Origin: Vulcanimicrobiota bacterium
GTDB lineage: Bacteria > Vulcanimicrobiota > Vulcanimicrobiia > Vulcanimicrobiales > Vulcanimicrobiaceae
Assembly (NCBI GenBank): GCA_003161435.1
Contig: PMOS01000001.1
Location: 32,475 to 72,842 of the forward strand
Length of the DNA stretch: 40,368 nucleotides
Direction of reading: 5' to 3'
Shown: positions 30,601 through 39,311 of the stretch, one piece after another
Layout of the letters: the number at the start of each line of letters is the position of its first letter
Numbering within the stretch: the first letter of the stretch is position 1
Notes under the pieces: model-generated
The model's database searches: none
What the model saw: only the letters and a program-made list of their open reading frames with translations
What the model was told of the DNA's origin: nothing
Program-made: the position numbers and the translations under genes

Positions 30601-31914
30601 GTGGAACTGAACGTCGACGTCGCCGTTCTCGGCGCCGGTGCGGCCGGTCTCGCCGCAGCGCGCGTTCTCTCGAACGGCGGGGCCTCCGCCGTCGTGCTCG
30701 AAGCGCGCGAGCGCATCGGCGGCCGGTTGCTCACACGCGAAGACATCGGGCTGCCCGTACCGGTCGAGCTCGGGGGCGGGTTCATCCACGGAACGGCCGC
30801 GGTCAGCTTCGATTTGTTGCGTGCCGCGGACACCGTCGCGATGGACGTCGGCGGCGACTCGTTCGCCTACGAAGACGGCGCGTTGCGCGTGCGTGAGGAT
30901 CCGTTCGAGATCGTCGCCGCCGTCATGGCGCGCGCTCGTTCGCTGACCAACGACGTCAGCATCGACGATTTCTTGCGCAGCCTGCCCGAAGCCGACCCGC
31001 AGACAGCGCGCGAACGGCGGTATACGCGCATGCTCGTCGAGGGCTTCGATGCCGCCGATCCGCGGCGAGCGAGCACGCTGGCGCTCGCCGAAGAGTGGAG
31101 CCCCGGCGATGAAGGCCAGACCTCGGCGCTGTATCGGCCCGTCGGCGGCTACGCGCGACTGCTGCGGACGCTGCACGGAGCGCTGGACGCGGCACGCGTT
31201 CACGTTCGCCTGGCGACCCCGGTGCAGACCGTACGGCGCGAGGCGGACGGCGTCGTCGTCGAGGCGACGTCGCTGGGCGAACCACTGCTGGTTCGCGCGA
31301 AGACGGCGATCGTCACGCTGCCGGTCGGCGTGCTGCAGGCCGCTGCCGTGCGCTTCGTGCCGGAGTTGCCTACCGCCAAGCATGAGGCACTCGCAGGGTT
31401 GATCATGGGACCGGTCGTCAAGCTCGTGCTGCGGTTCCGCAGCGCGTTCTGGGAGCGGGTGCACGACGGGCGCTATCGCGACGGCGGTTTCTTCCACCGC
31501 GCCGAAGCGGCGTTTCCGACCTTTTGGACGACGTTGCCGCTGCGCACGCCGCTGCTCGTCGCCTGGGCGGGCGGGCCGAAGGCCGACGCGCTTGCGCGGC
31601 GCGAACAGCCGGCCCTCGTCGCGCTCGCGTTGGACGACCTGCGAATATTGTTCGGGACCGATCCCGATCCGCACGCCGAGCTCGAGGCGTCGTACGCGCA
31701 CGACTGGCAAGCCGATCCTCACGCGCGCGGAGCATACAGCTACGTCGCGACCGGCGCCGGCGACGCCCGCGCGCAACTCGCGGCGGCGGTCGACGACACC
31801 CTGTTCTTCGCCGGCGAAGCCACCGCGCCGGCCAGCGAAGCCGGGACCGTCGCGGGCGCCTTGCAGACCGGCGAACGCGCCGCAAACGAAGTGCTCGCCG
31901 CCTTGCGCCGCTAG
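30601..31914 (+). CDS. FAD-dependent amine oxidase (flavin monoamine oxidase family)
   Basis: A 437-residue flavoprotein that oxidises a primary or secondary amine with oxygen. The FAD-binding dinucleotide motif is VAVLGAGAAGLAAARVL, with LEARERIGGRLLT as the GG motif. VELGGGFIHG is the substrate-side loop. The C-terminal FAD motif is LFFAGEATAPASEAGTVAGALQTGERAANEV. The middle has the typical YRPVGGYARLLRTL. No signal peptide is present. The substrate (polyamine, aromatic amine or other) cannot be read. GTG 30601, 18 bases after mscL. Its stop overlaps that of the convergent monooxygenase by 4 bases. Confidence 0.9.
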   Translation: MELNVDVAVLGAGAAGLAAARVLSNGGASAVVLEARERIGGRLLTREDIGLPVPVELGGGFIHGTAAVSFDLLRAADTVAMDVGGDSFAYEDGALRVREDPFEIVAAVMARARSLTNDVSIDDFLRSLPEADPQTARERRYTRMLVEGFDAADPRRASTLALAEEWSPGDEGQTSALYRPVGGYARLLRTLHGALDAARVHVRLATPVQTVRREADGVVVEATSLGEPLLVRAKTAIVTLPVGVLQAAAVRFVPELPTAKHEALAGLIMGPVVKLVLRFRSAFWERVHDGRYRDGGFFHRAEAAFPTFWTTLPLRTPLLVAWAGGPKADALARREQPALVALALDDLRILFGTDPDPHAELEASYAHDWQADPHARGAYSYVATGAGDARAQLAAAVDDTLFFAGEATAPASEAGTVAGALQTGERAANEVLAALRR

Positions 31915-33404
31915 CGGCTGCGCGCTTCTTCGCGGAGGTCGTACTGGCGCGGATCCAGGCGGCGCGTCAAGCGGCGGAACACGAAGCTGAAGCCGGGCCA
32001 CAGTGTCGTGTTCTTGCCGCGCGCGTCCTGGTACCAGCTGCGGCAACCCGACGCCCACACCGTCTTGCCCATGCGCGCTTGCAGGCGCTGGTTGAACTTC
32101 GCTTGGACGACCTGGCGCACGTCGAGCGCGCGTATCGCGCGGCGGCGCATCAGATCGAGCGCGCTGAGCACGTAGCTGAACTGCGCCTCCATCATCACGA
32201 CCATCGAGTTGTGCCCGAGCCCGGTGTTCGGACCGATCAGCGTGAAGAAGTTTGGAAAGCCCGCGACCGTCGTCCCCAAATACCCTTCCATGCCGTCGCG
32301 CCACGCATCGGCAAGCTCGACGCCGCCGCGCCCGAAGATGCGCAGCGAACCGAATCCTTCGGTCGCCTTGAAGCCGGTCGCGAAGACGACGACGTCGGCC
32401 GGATACGCGACGCCGTCGGTCGTGACGACCGCATCCGCCCGCAGCTCGGCGATCGGCGACGTGACGACCTCGACGTTGGAACGACGCAAGGCCGGATAGT
32501 AATCGTCGGAGAGCAGGATGCGCTTGCAGCCCAGCCGGTACTCCGGCGTGAGAGCGCGCTGCAACTCGGCTTCGGGAACCTGGCGCCGCAGGTGGCGTAG
32601 CGCCAGCGCTTCGCGGCTCTGAAGCAGCTTCGGGCGCATGGTGAAGCCGAACGCGCGGACCTCGAGCATCCAGTAAAGCAGCGTGCGCAGCACCCGAGCG
32701 TAGCCTGGGACCCGGCGCAGCATCGCGCGCTGCGACGGCGCGACCGGTGCGTCGTTGCGCGGGATGACCCACGGCGGCGTGCGCTGGAACAGCGTCAGCC
32801 GGCGAACGACCGGCGCGATCTCCGGGACGATCTGGATCGCGCTCGCGCCCGTTCCGATCAGCGCGACCCGCTTGTCGCGCAGGTCGACCGACGCGTCCCA
32901 TTGCGCGGTATGGAACGCCGGACCACGAAAGCGGCCGAGCCCCGCGAACGCCGGCATGCTGGGCCGGTTGAGAAACCCCATCGCCGAGACGAGGACGCGG
33001 CAGCGCAGTTCGGCGCCGCCGGCGGTTCGCAGTTGCCAGGTCGCCGACGGTTCGTCGTAGCGCGCCTCGGTCAGCTCGGTACCGAAGCGGATTCGGTCGC
33101 GCAGGCGGTACTTGTCGACGCACCCGCGCAAGTAGTCCCACAGCTCACCCTGGCGCGGAAAGACGCGCGTCCAAGCCGAGTTGCGCTCGAACGAGTACGA
33201 GTACAGCACCGAGGGGATGTCGCACGCGCAGCCGGGATAGACGTTGTCGCGCCAAGTGCCGCCGACGTCGCTTGCGCGCTCGAGCACGAGAAACGAGCCG
33301 AAGCCGCGCTTGCCCAGTTGGATCGCCATCCCGATCCCGGCGAATCCGGCGCCGGCGATGACGACGTCCGCATCGAGATGCGGTGAAACGATCGGATCGG
33401 CCAC
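31911..33404 (-). CDS. flavin-containing Baeyer-Villiger-type monooxygenase
   Basis: A 497-residue FAD/NADPH enzyme. FAD motif VVIAGAGFAGIGMAIQL is at residues 14-30, and the NADPH motif is VALIGTGASAIQIVPEI. The Baeyer-Villiger fingerprint FxGxxxHTxxWD is present as FRGPAFHTAQWD, just before the second Rossmann motif. GGTWRDNVYPGCACDIPSVLYSYSF is typical for the family, as is VVFATGFKATEGF. It probably inserts oxygen into a ketone or oxidises an N or S atom. GTG 33404 shares one base with the stop of the acyl-CoA ligase (TAGTG), so the two are coupled. Ketone ring opening plus CoA activation would fit the pair. Confidence 0.9.
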   Translation of the reverse strand: MADPIVSPHLDADVVIAGAGFAGIGMAIQLGKRGFGSFLVLERASDVGGTWRDNVYPGCACDIPSVLYSYSFERNSAWTRVFPRQGELWDYLRGCVDKYRLRDRIRFGTELTEARYDEPSATWQLRTAGGAELRCRVLVSAMGFLNRPSMPAFAGLGRFRGPAFHTAQWDASVDLRDKRVALIGTGASAIQIVPEIAPVVRRLTLFQRTPPWVIPRNDAPVAPSQRAMLRRVPGYARVLRTLLYWMLEVRAFGFTMRPKLLQSREALALRHLRRQVPEAELQRALTPEYRLGCKRILLSDDYYPALRRSNVEVVTSPIAELRADAVVTTDGVAYPADVVVFATGFKATEGFGSLRIFGRGGVELADAWRDGMEGYLGTTVAGFPNFFTLIGPNTGLGHNSMVVMMEAQFSYVLSALDLMRRRAIRALDVRQVVQAKFNQRLQARMGKTVWASGCRSWYQDARGKNTTLWPGFSFVFRRLTRRLDPRQYDLREEARSR

Positions 33405-35017
33405 TAGTTCACGCGCTTCGCGCGGCCTTTCCACTCGCGTTCGCGCAGGACGTACTTCTGGATCTTGCCGGTCGACGTCTTGGGCAGCTCGCAGAACTCC
33501 ACCGACTTGGGTACTTTGAACGCGGCGACGCGTTGCCGCGCGAACGCGCGGAGCTCGTCGGCGTCGAGCGTGCGGCCGGGTTTGAGCGTGACGAACGCTT
33601 TGGGGACCTCGCCCCACTTCTCGTCCGGTACGGCGACGACGGCGCACTCGAGCACGGCGTCGTGTTCGAGCAGCACCTTTTCGACCTGCTGCGTGGAGAT
33701 GTTCTCGCCGCCGCTGATGATGACGTCCTTGGCGCGGTCGACGATCTCGATGTAACCGTCGGGATGCCGCACGGCAATATCGCCGGAGTGGAACCAGCCG
33801 CCGGCGAATGCGCGCGCCGTCGCCTCGGGATCGGCGTAGTAGCCTTTCATCACGTTGTTGCCGCGCATGACGATCTCGCCGTGCGTGACGCCGTCGGCGG
33901 TGACGTCGCGCAGCTCGGGATCGGCGACCCGCACGTCGCCGGGTGCGAGCGTGATCATCGGAACACCCTGCCGGCTGCGCAGCCGGGCGCGCTCGGCCGC
34001 CGGCTCGGCGTCCCACTGCGGGCTGTGCCAGGCGCACTCCGTGATCGGACCGTACGTCTCGGTGAGACCGTAGACATGGTGCAGCTCGGCACCGAGCGCC
34101 TCGATCTGCGCGATCGTCGACGGTGCCGGCGGCGCGCCGGCGGTGGTGACGACGACGCGGTGCGGAAACGGCACCGTGTCGGGATGGTTAACCAGCCCGA
34201 TCAGCACCGTCGGCGCGGCGCAGAAGTGCGTGACGCCCTCTCGCTGAATCCCCGCGTTGATCCCGGCCGCGTCGACCTTGCGCAAACAGACGTGCGTTGC
34301 ACCGGCGGCGCTCACCGCCCACGGAAAGCACCACCCGTTGCAATGGAACATCGGCAGCGTCCACAGATAGACGCTCTCGGGGCGCAGGTTGGCGTGAAAT
34401 ACTTCGGCCAGCGCGTTGACGTACGCACCGCGGAAGCTGTACATGACACCCTTGGGCTTGCCGGTGGTGCCGCTCGTGTAGTTGATCGAGATCGTGTCGT
34501 CTTCGCTGCCGCCGATGCGCGGGAGCAGCGCGCTCGCGTCGGCAGCTTCCAGCAGTTGCTCGTAATCGACCGCGTCACCGCTGCCGGCACCGGCAGCCGG
34601 ATGCCCAGCGCGCACGCGCGCAATGCGCGTGGCCAGCCGCTCGACCAAGTCGTCGAGCTCGTAGTCGTGCAGCAGCACCGACGCGCCGCAGTGGCCCAGG
34701 ATGTAATCGATCTCGTCGGGCGCGAGCCGCGTGTTCAGCGCGCACAGGACGCCGCCGGCCAACGGGACGGCGTACGTCGCCTCGAGCGTCATCGACGTGT
34801 TCGGCGCTAGCACGGCGACCCGGTCGCCCGCGCGCGCGCCCATCGCCTGCAGCGCGGCGGCGAGCCGGCGCACGCGCTCGAGAAACGCCGGATACGTCCG
34901 GCGCGCGGCCCCGTCGACCACGGCGATCTTGTCGGGATAGACGAACGCGGCACGCTCGAGAAAGTCGAACGGATCGAGCGCTCGCAGGTGGACGGCAACG
35001 GACGGTTCGGCGACCAT
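33404..35017 (-). CDS. acyl-CoA synthetase (AMP-forming), medium/long-chain type
   Basis: A 537-residue ANL-superfamily enzyme that activates a carboxylic acid to its CoA thioester through an acyl-adenylate. P-loop YTSGTTGKPKGVMYSF, the A5-type motif HVYGLTETYGP, A7-like GWFHSGDIAVRHPDGYIEIVDRAKD and the catalytic C-terminal lysine in PKTSTGKIQKYVLRE are all present. The overall pattern (FHCNGW, NNVMKGYY) resembles FadD/dimethylsulfoniopropionate- or fatty-acyl-CoA ligases; specificity is not readable. ATG 35017 follows the small membrane protein by 43 bases and may be cotranscribed with the sulfate genes. Confidence 0.92.
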   Translation of the reverse strand: MVAEPSVAVHLRALDPFDFLERAAFVYPDKIAVVDGAARRTYPAFLERVRRLAAALQAMGARAGDRVAVLAPNTSMTLEATYAVPLAGGVLCALNTRLAPDEIDYILGHCGASVLLHDYELDDLVERLATRIARVRAGHPAAGAGSGDAVDYEQLLEAADASALLPRIGGSEDDTISINYTSGTTGKPKGVMYSFRGAYVNALAEVFHANLRPESVYLWTLPMFHCNGWCFPWAVSAAGATHVCLRKVDAAGINAGIQREGVTHFCAAPTVLIGLVNHPDTVPFPHRVVVTTAGAPPAPSTIAQIEALGAELHHVYGLTETYGPITECAWHSPQWDAEPAAERARLRSRQGVPMITLAPGDVRVADPELRDVTADGVTHGEIVMRGNNVMKGYYADPEATARAFAGGWFHSGDIAVRHPDGYIEIVDRAKDVIISGGENISTQQVEKVLLEHDAVLECAVVAVPDEKWGEVPKAFVTLKPGRTLDADELRAFARQRVAAFKVPKSVEFCELPKTSTGKIQKYVLREREWKGRAKRVN

Positions 35018-35060
35018 GCGATCCTCTTCGCTGGACGCCGCGCATCCTCTGCGGCCGTGG

Positions 35061-35258
35061 TCAGCGCTCGGCGATCTCCCGCACGCTGAAGGCGAGCGCC
35101 GTCAGGATCGCGGCGATCTCGACCACGACCAGGACGCCGATCCCAAGCGGCGTTCGGCCTCCGGCGTAACGCAACGCCGCGAACAGGACGGTCCCCAGCA
35201 GCACGATCACCAGCAGGTAGACCCGGAAGGCCGTCGCGCTAGGCCGGTGTAGGGGCAT
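35061..35258 (-). CDS. small two-helix membrane protein
   Basis: A 65-residue protein with two membrane helices (FRVYLLVIVLLGTVLFAAL and GIGVLVVVEIAAILTALAF) joined by RYAGGRTPL, ending SVREIAER. ATG 35258 overlaps the end of the cysN-cysC gene by 20 bases in another frame. No known family was recognised. Its position suggests cotranscription with the sulfate-assimilation genes. Confidence 0.6.
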   Translation of the reverse strand: MPLHRPSATAFRVYLLVIVLLGTVLFAALRYAGGRTPLGIGVLVVVEIAAILTALAFSVREIAER

Positions 35259-37083
35259 TCGTGTTCTCCGTTCGTAGCGGCCGAGTGCGTTCGTCGACGA
35301 AGGCCACCAGCGCGCCAACGGCTTCCTCGAGCGGGACGCGGCTCGTGTCGAGCACGAGATCGGGCTGGGCCGGCACGTCGTAGCGCGATTCCAGCCCGGT
35401 GAAAGCGGCCAGAGTACCCTCGCGCGCACGGCGATACAAACCCTTGGGATCGCGCCGTTCGCACGCTTCGAGCGCCGCGCTGACGTACACCTCGACGAAC
35501 GGGTGCTGGGCGCTTGCGCGCGCCGCGGCTCGGTCGGCCGCGAACGGCGCGATCAACGCGACCAAGACGATCGCGCCGGCCGAAGCGAGCGCGCCCGCGA
35601 CCGCCGCGGCTCGGCGCACGTTCTCGCTGCGGTCCGCGTCGCTGAAGCCCAGATCGGCGGTGAGCCCGGCGCGCAGCTCGTCGCCATCGACGACCGCGAC
35701 CGCCGCGCCGCGCGCGAACAGCTGCCGTTCGGCGGCGCGCGCGAGCGTCGACTTGCCCGCGCCCGAAAGCCCGGTCAACCAGACGATCGCCGCGCGATGT
35801 CCGTTGCGCGCTTCGCGCTCGGCCTGCGCGACGGGCAGGGCTGCGGACTGCGTTTCGGCGACCTCGGCGGTGGTGAACCCGACCGCGACGACGCGGTCGC
35901 CCCGCAGCAATACCGTGCGCGCGCCGTGCGGATTGTCGGCCCGCCGATCGAACACGAGCGGCGTATCGGCGCGGACTGCGAGCCGCACGATGTTGTACTG
36001 GGCCGTAGGCCCGGCGACGCCTTCGCGCGCGGTTTCGATGTCGTAAACGGCCGCGACGCTCTCGACGGTGACGGAGACGTCCTGCGTCCCGCGCTTGATG
36101 CGCAGCCGTTCGCCGGTCGCCGGCGCCTGCGCGGCGAGCCAGAACGTTTCGAGCGCGATGCCGCGCGCCGCACGTGCCGGAACGCCGTAGGCGACCAGCG
36201 CGTCGCCGCGGCCGAGGAACCGGTCCCCGTCCAGCACGATGCCGACGCTCTCGCCGGCCCAGGCGACCGGCGTGTCGCGCTCGGGCCATCGCACGAGCCG
36301 CTCCGCGCGTACGCGGACGCCGGCCGGCAGCAGCAGCACCTCGGCGCCCTGCGCGATCGCGCCGCCCGTGACGATGCCGACGACGACCCGCTCGTTTCCA
36401 CGCCGGTAGACGTCCTGCACGTCGAAGCGAAACGCGCGCTCCAGAGGCGCTGGGACGCGCCGAATCGCCTCGATCGTCTCGGCGATGGTCGGCCCGTCGT
36501 ACCACGGGGTCGAAGCCGCGCGCAGGACGACGTTCTCGCCGCGGCTGGCGCTCACCGGGACGATCGCCGCCGGCGGCGTCCGGTGGAGCGCGGCGCGCAG
36601 CTCGGCCGCCAACTCGGCGAAACGGCGCCGCGGGTCGTCGAGCAGATCGATCTTGTTCAGCGCGACGATGACGTGGGTGATGCCCAGAAAGGCGAGCAGA
36701 TAGGCGTGGCGCAGCGTCTGCTCGCCGATCCCGGCCGCCGCGTCGACGACCAGGACCGCGGCATCCGCGTCCGACGCGCCGCTGAGCATGTTGGCCAGGA
36801 ATTGGCGGTGGCCGGGTGCGTCGATGATCGTATAGCGGCGCTCGCGGTGGGTGAACCACACGCGCGTCGTGTCGATCGTGATCGCTTGATCGCGCTCCTC
36901 CTGCAACGAATCGAGCACGTACGACCATTCCGGTTCCGTTCCCCGGCGCGCGCTGCTGGCGATCACCTCGTCGATCTTCGACTGGTGCAACAGCCCGAGG
37001 TCCAGCATGAGGCGACCGATCAGCGTCGATTTCCCATGATCGACGTGACCGGCGACGACGATGCGCGCGACGTCGTCGGCCAT
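35239..37083 (-). CDS. cysNC: sulfate adenylyltransferase large subunit fused to APS kinase (CysN-CysC)
   Basis: A 614-residue bifunctional protein. Residues 1 to about 420 are the CysN GTPase: G1 GHVDHGKST, DAPGH (G3) and NKID (G4). GTP hydrolysis drives ATP sulfurylation by CysD. Residues about 440-614 are APS kinase: P-loop GLSGAGKST, VDGDELRAGL, DLGFSDADRSENVRR, FVEVYV and DPKGLYRRAREG. The usual ISP serine of the kinase is Ala (LIAPF). ATG 37083 shares one base with the cysD stop (TGATG); GTG 37086 is an in-frame alternative. Fused CysNC proteins are well known in bacteria. Confidence 0.94.
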   Translation of the reverse strand: MADDVARIVVAGHVDHGKSTLIGRLMLDLGLLHQSKIDEVIASSARRGTEPEWSYVLDSLQEERDQAITIDTTRVWFTHRERRYTIIDAPGHRQFLANMLSGASDADAAVLVVDAAAGIGEQTLRHAYLLAFLGITHVIVALNKIDLLDDPRRRFAELAAELRAALHRTPPAAIVPVSASRGENVVLRAASTPWYDGPTIAETIEAIRRVPAPLERAFRFDVQDVYRRGNERVVVGIVTGGAIAQGAEVLLLPAGVRVRAERLVRWPERDTPVAWAGESVGIVLDGDRFLGRGDALVAYGVPARAARGIALETFWLAAQAPATGERLRIKRGTQDVSVTVESVAAVYDIETAREGVAGPTAQYNIVRLAVRADTPLVFDRRADNPHGARTVLLRGDRVVAVGFTTAEVAETQSAALPVAQAEREARNGHRAAIVWLTGLSGAGKSTLARAAERQLFARGAAVAVVDGDELRAGLTADLGFSDADRSENVRRAAAVAGALASAGAIVLVALIAPFAADRAAARASAQHPFVEVYVSAALEACERRDPKGLYRRAREGTLAAFTGLESRYDVPAQPDLVLDTSRVPLEEAVGALVAFVDERTRPLRTENTNAPTPA

Positions 37084-37886
37084 CACATGTACCCCGCGGT
37101 GCGCAGGCGCTCGAACGAGTCCTCGCTCTCGGCGTCCATGACGCGCCCGGCGCGTTCGGGATCGCGGGTCGCGTGCAGCTCCGCGATGATGGCATCGATA
37201 CTGGCGGCGTCGCTGCGGATCGGGACGGTGATGTTCTTCTCCCCCAACGAACGATAGCGCATCCCGTCGCGCGCGAGATACAGGTCGACGTACGGGATGT
37301 TCTCCCGCTGCGTGTAGCGCCAGATGTCGATCTCGGTCCAGTGCAGTAACGGGTGGACGCGAACGTGCGCGCCGTGCGCGACGTCGGTCGCATAATAGCC
37401 CCACAGCTCCGGCGGCTGCGCGCGCACGTCCCAGGTCCCGCCGGGCGAGCGCGGGCTGAAGATGCGCTCTTTCGCGCGCGTGGCCTGCTCGTCGCGACGG
37501 ATTCCCACGATGATCCCTTGCGGGCTCTCGCGCGCCAAGTACCGTTTGAGACCCTCGGTCTTGCGTGCGGCGGCGCGCGTCGCCGGGGGAAGGGTCGGGT
37601 CCATCTCGTGTTCGGGTGGGCACAGCTCGACCCGCAGGTCCAAATCCCACGCCCGCGCCAGCGACTCCCTGAACGCGTACACCTCGTCGAGCTCGAGCTC
37701 GGTATCGAGCTGAACCAACGGAAACGGCACCTCGCCGAAAAACGCCTTGCGCGCGAGCCACAGCAGCGCGGTGCTGTCCTTGCCCATCGACCACAACATC
37801 GCGAGCGGACGCAGCGTCGCGTAGGCTTCGCGCAGGATGCCGATGGCCGCGTGCTCGAGCGCGTCGAGGTCGCGCGTGTCGTTCAT
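37083..37886 (-). CDS. cysD: sulfate adenylyltransferase small subunit CysD
   Basis: A 267-residue PP-loop ATP pyrophosphatase-fold protein that makes adenylyl sulfate with CysN. LWSMGKDSTALLWLARKAF holds the PP-loop (SMGKDS), FPLVQLDTELELDEVY follows, and IIVGIRRDEQATRAKERIFSPR is the substrate loop. HPLLHWTEIDIWRYTQRENIP, RYRSLGEKNIT and the C-terminal SEDSFERLRTAGYM are characteristic. It is shorter than E. coli CysD (about 300) at the N-terminus. ATG 37886 overlaps the TauE stop (ATGA). Confidence 0.95.
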   Translation of the reverse strand: MNDTRDLDALEHAAIGILREAYATLRPLAMLWSMGKDSTALLWLARKAFFGEVPFPLVQLDTELELDEVYAFRESLARAWDLDLRVELCPPEHEMDPTLPPATRAAARKTEGLKRYLARESPQGIIVGIRRDEQATRAKERIFSPRSPGGTWDVRAQPPELWGYYATDVAHGAHVRVHPLLHWTEIDIWRYTQRENIPYVDLYLARDGMRYRSLGEKNITVPIRSDAASIDAIIAELHATRDPERAGRVMDAESEDSFERLRTAGYM

Positions 37887-38638
37887 AGCAGCTTGAACCC
37901 CGCGAACGCGAGGATGCCGATGACGGCGGGACGCAGCGACAGGTCGCCCAGCCGCGCGGACAACCGCGCGCCGAGGTACGCGCCGGGAACCGCGCCGGCG
38001 GTGAGGCTCAGCGCCATCGGCCAGTCGACGTCGGCGAAGGCCACGTGTCCCGCCGCGGCGATCGGGACCATCAGTGCGGCGAACACGATCTCCGAGCCGA
38101 TCAGCTTGCGCAGCGATATCGCGGGCAACGCCAGCAGCAGCAGCGGCAGGGTGATCGAGCCCGAGCCGATCGATGTCAAAGCGACCAGGAAACCGACCAC
38201 GGCACCGATCGCGACCGTCACGGCGGGAGGCGCTGCCGTTGCGGCCGGACGCCGGCGGATCCAGAACGTCACGACCAGCGTCGCGGCGGCGCATAGGATC
38301 ACGATGCCGATCGCGTGCCGCAGCGCGTGCTCGAGCTGCGCCTCGCTGACGTGCGCGCGAACGAGCGCGAACGTCGCCAAACCGATCAGTGCCCCGGGGA
38401 TTCCACCGAGCGCGAGCAGCTTCACGACCCCGCGGTCGACGGTGCCCTGTCGGATGTGGGCGAACGCCGCGAGCGCCTTCATCGGGACGCTGTAGATCAG
38501 GTCAGTACCGACCGCGATCGCGGCCTTGACGCCGAAGAACAAGATCAAGATCGGGGCGAGCAGCGCGCTGCCGCCGATACCGGACATCCCGGCGATCGTG
38601 CCGACCACCAATCCGGCAGCCGTCAAGCGGAGATCCAT
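37883..38638 (-). CDS. TauE/SafE family sulfite/sulfonate exporter-like permease
   Basis: A 251-residue membrane protein with about seven or eight hydrophobic segments. The N-terminal half has AGMSGIGGSALLAPILILFFGV, and the C-terminal half a repeat-like LTSIGSGSITLPLLLLALP. A GTDLIYSVPMKALAAFAHIRQGTVD loop follows the first. These are the inverted-repeat landmarks of TauE/SafE. Within a sulfate-reduction operon it may export excess sulfite or import sulfate; direction cannot be read. ATG 38638 is one base after the cysH stop. Confidence 0.87.
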   Translation of the reverse strand: MDLRLTAAGLVVGTIAGMSGIGGSALLAPILILFFGVKAAIAVGTDLIYSVPMKALAAFAHIRQGTVDRGVVKLLALGGIPGALIGLATFALVRAHVSEAQLEHALRHAIGIVILCAAATLVVTFWIRRRPAATAAPPAVTVAIGAVVGFLVALTSIGSGSITLPLLLLALPAISLRKLIGSEIVFAALMVPIAAAGHVAFADVDWPMALSLTAGAVPGAYLGARLSARLGDLSLRPAVIGILAFAGFKLL

Positions 38639-38639
38639 C

Positions 38640-39311
38640 CTATCCTCGCGCCGCTTCGGTTCGCTGATGCAAACCGCACTCCGTCTTGGCGAACGCAGCC
38701 CAGCGCCCGGACCTGGCATCCGCATCGGCATGCGGACGGCGCGTGCACGGTAGGCATCCGATGCTGGGATAGCCGTCGGCGTGCAGGGCATTCACCGGGA
38801 CGTCGTTTGCGTTCACGTACGACCACACGTCGTCATCGGTCCAGTCGAACAACGGGCTGACCTTGACCAGGCGCGAACCGTCGTGCGCGACGGGCTCGAT
38901 GTCGGCACGCGTGATCGACTGTGCCCGGCGGATGCCGGTGAACCACGCGTCGTAACCTTCGAGAAACGCACGGTGCGGTGCAACCTTGCGCATCGCGCAG
39001 CAGCGGTCGGGGTCGCGCGCCCACAGCGCATCGCCGTACCGCTCCGTCTGTCCCTCGACCGAAAGCTCCGGATACAGCCGGATCGGCGCGATATCGTAGC
39101 GCTGCGCGGCCCGTTCGACCAACGCGTACGTCTCGGCGAAGAGCAGTCCCGTATCGATATAGTACACCGGCAGCTCGGAGTCGACGCGCAACGCGAGATC
39201 GAGCAGCGCCATCCCCGACGGGCCGCCGAAGGAGCACGCGAGCGCGACCCGCCCGGGAAACCGCGCGAGCGTCCCGCGCACGACGTGCTCCGCGCGCTCG
39301 ACCGCGCTCAT
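38640..39311 (-). CDS. cysH: adenylylsulfate reductase, 4Fe-4S type CysH
   Basis: A 223-residue thioredoxin/glutathione-dependent reductase producing sulfite. ACSFGGPSGMALLDL is the nucleotide loop. The iron-sulfur pairs CC (DRCCAMRKVAP) and CxxC (GCLPC) are both present, which in this family marks use of APS rather than PAPS. The catalytic C-terminal cysteine is in KTECGLH. TGIRRAQSITRADI and SPLFDWTDDDVWSYV are standard. ATG 39311 overlaps the sulfite reductase stop (ATGA). APS use would make the APS kinase domain of CysNC unnecessary for reduction. Confidence 0.94.
   Translation of the reverse strand: MSAVERAEHVVRGTLARFPGRVALACSFGGPSGMALLDLALRVDSELPVYYIDTGLLFAETYALVERAAQRYDIAPIRLYPELSVEGQTERYGDALWARDPDRCCAMRKVAPHRAFLEGYDAWFTGIRRAQSITRADIEPVAHDGSRLVKVSPLFDWTDDDVWSYVNANDVPVNALHADGYPSIGCLPCTRRPHADADARSGRWAAFAKTECGLHQRTEAARG

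Noticed and set aside
30232..33141. 969-codon minus-strand frame
   Set aside because: It spans several genes on both strands and shows only Arg-rich low-complexity sequence.
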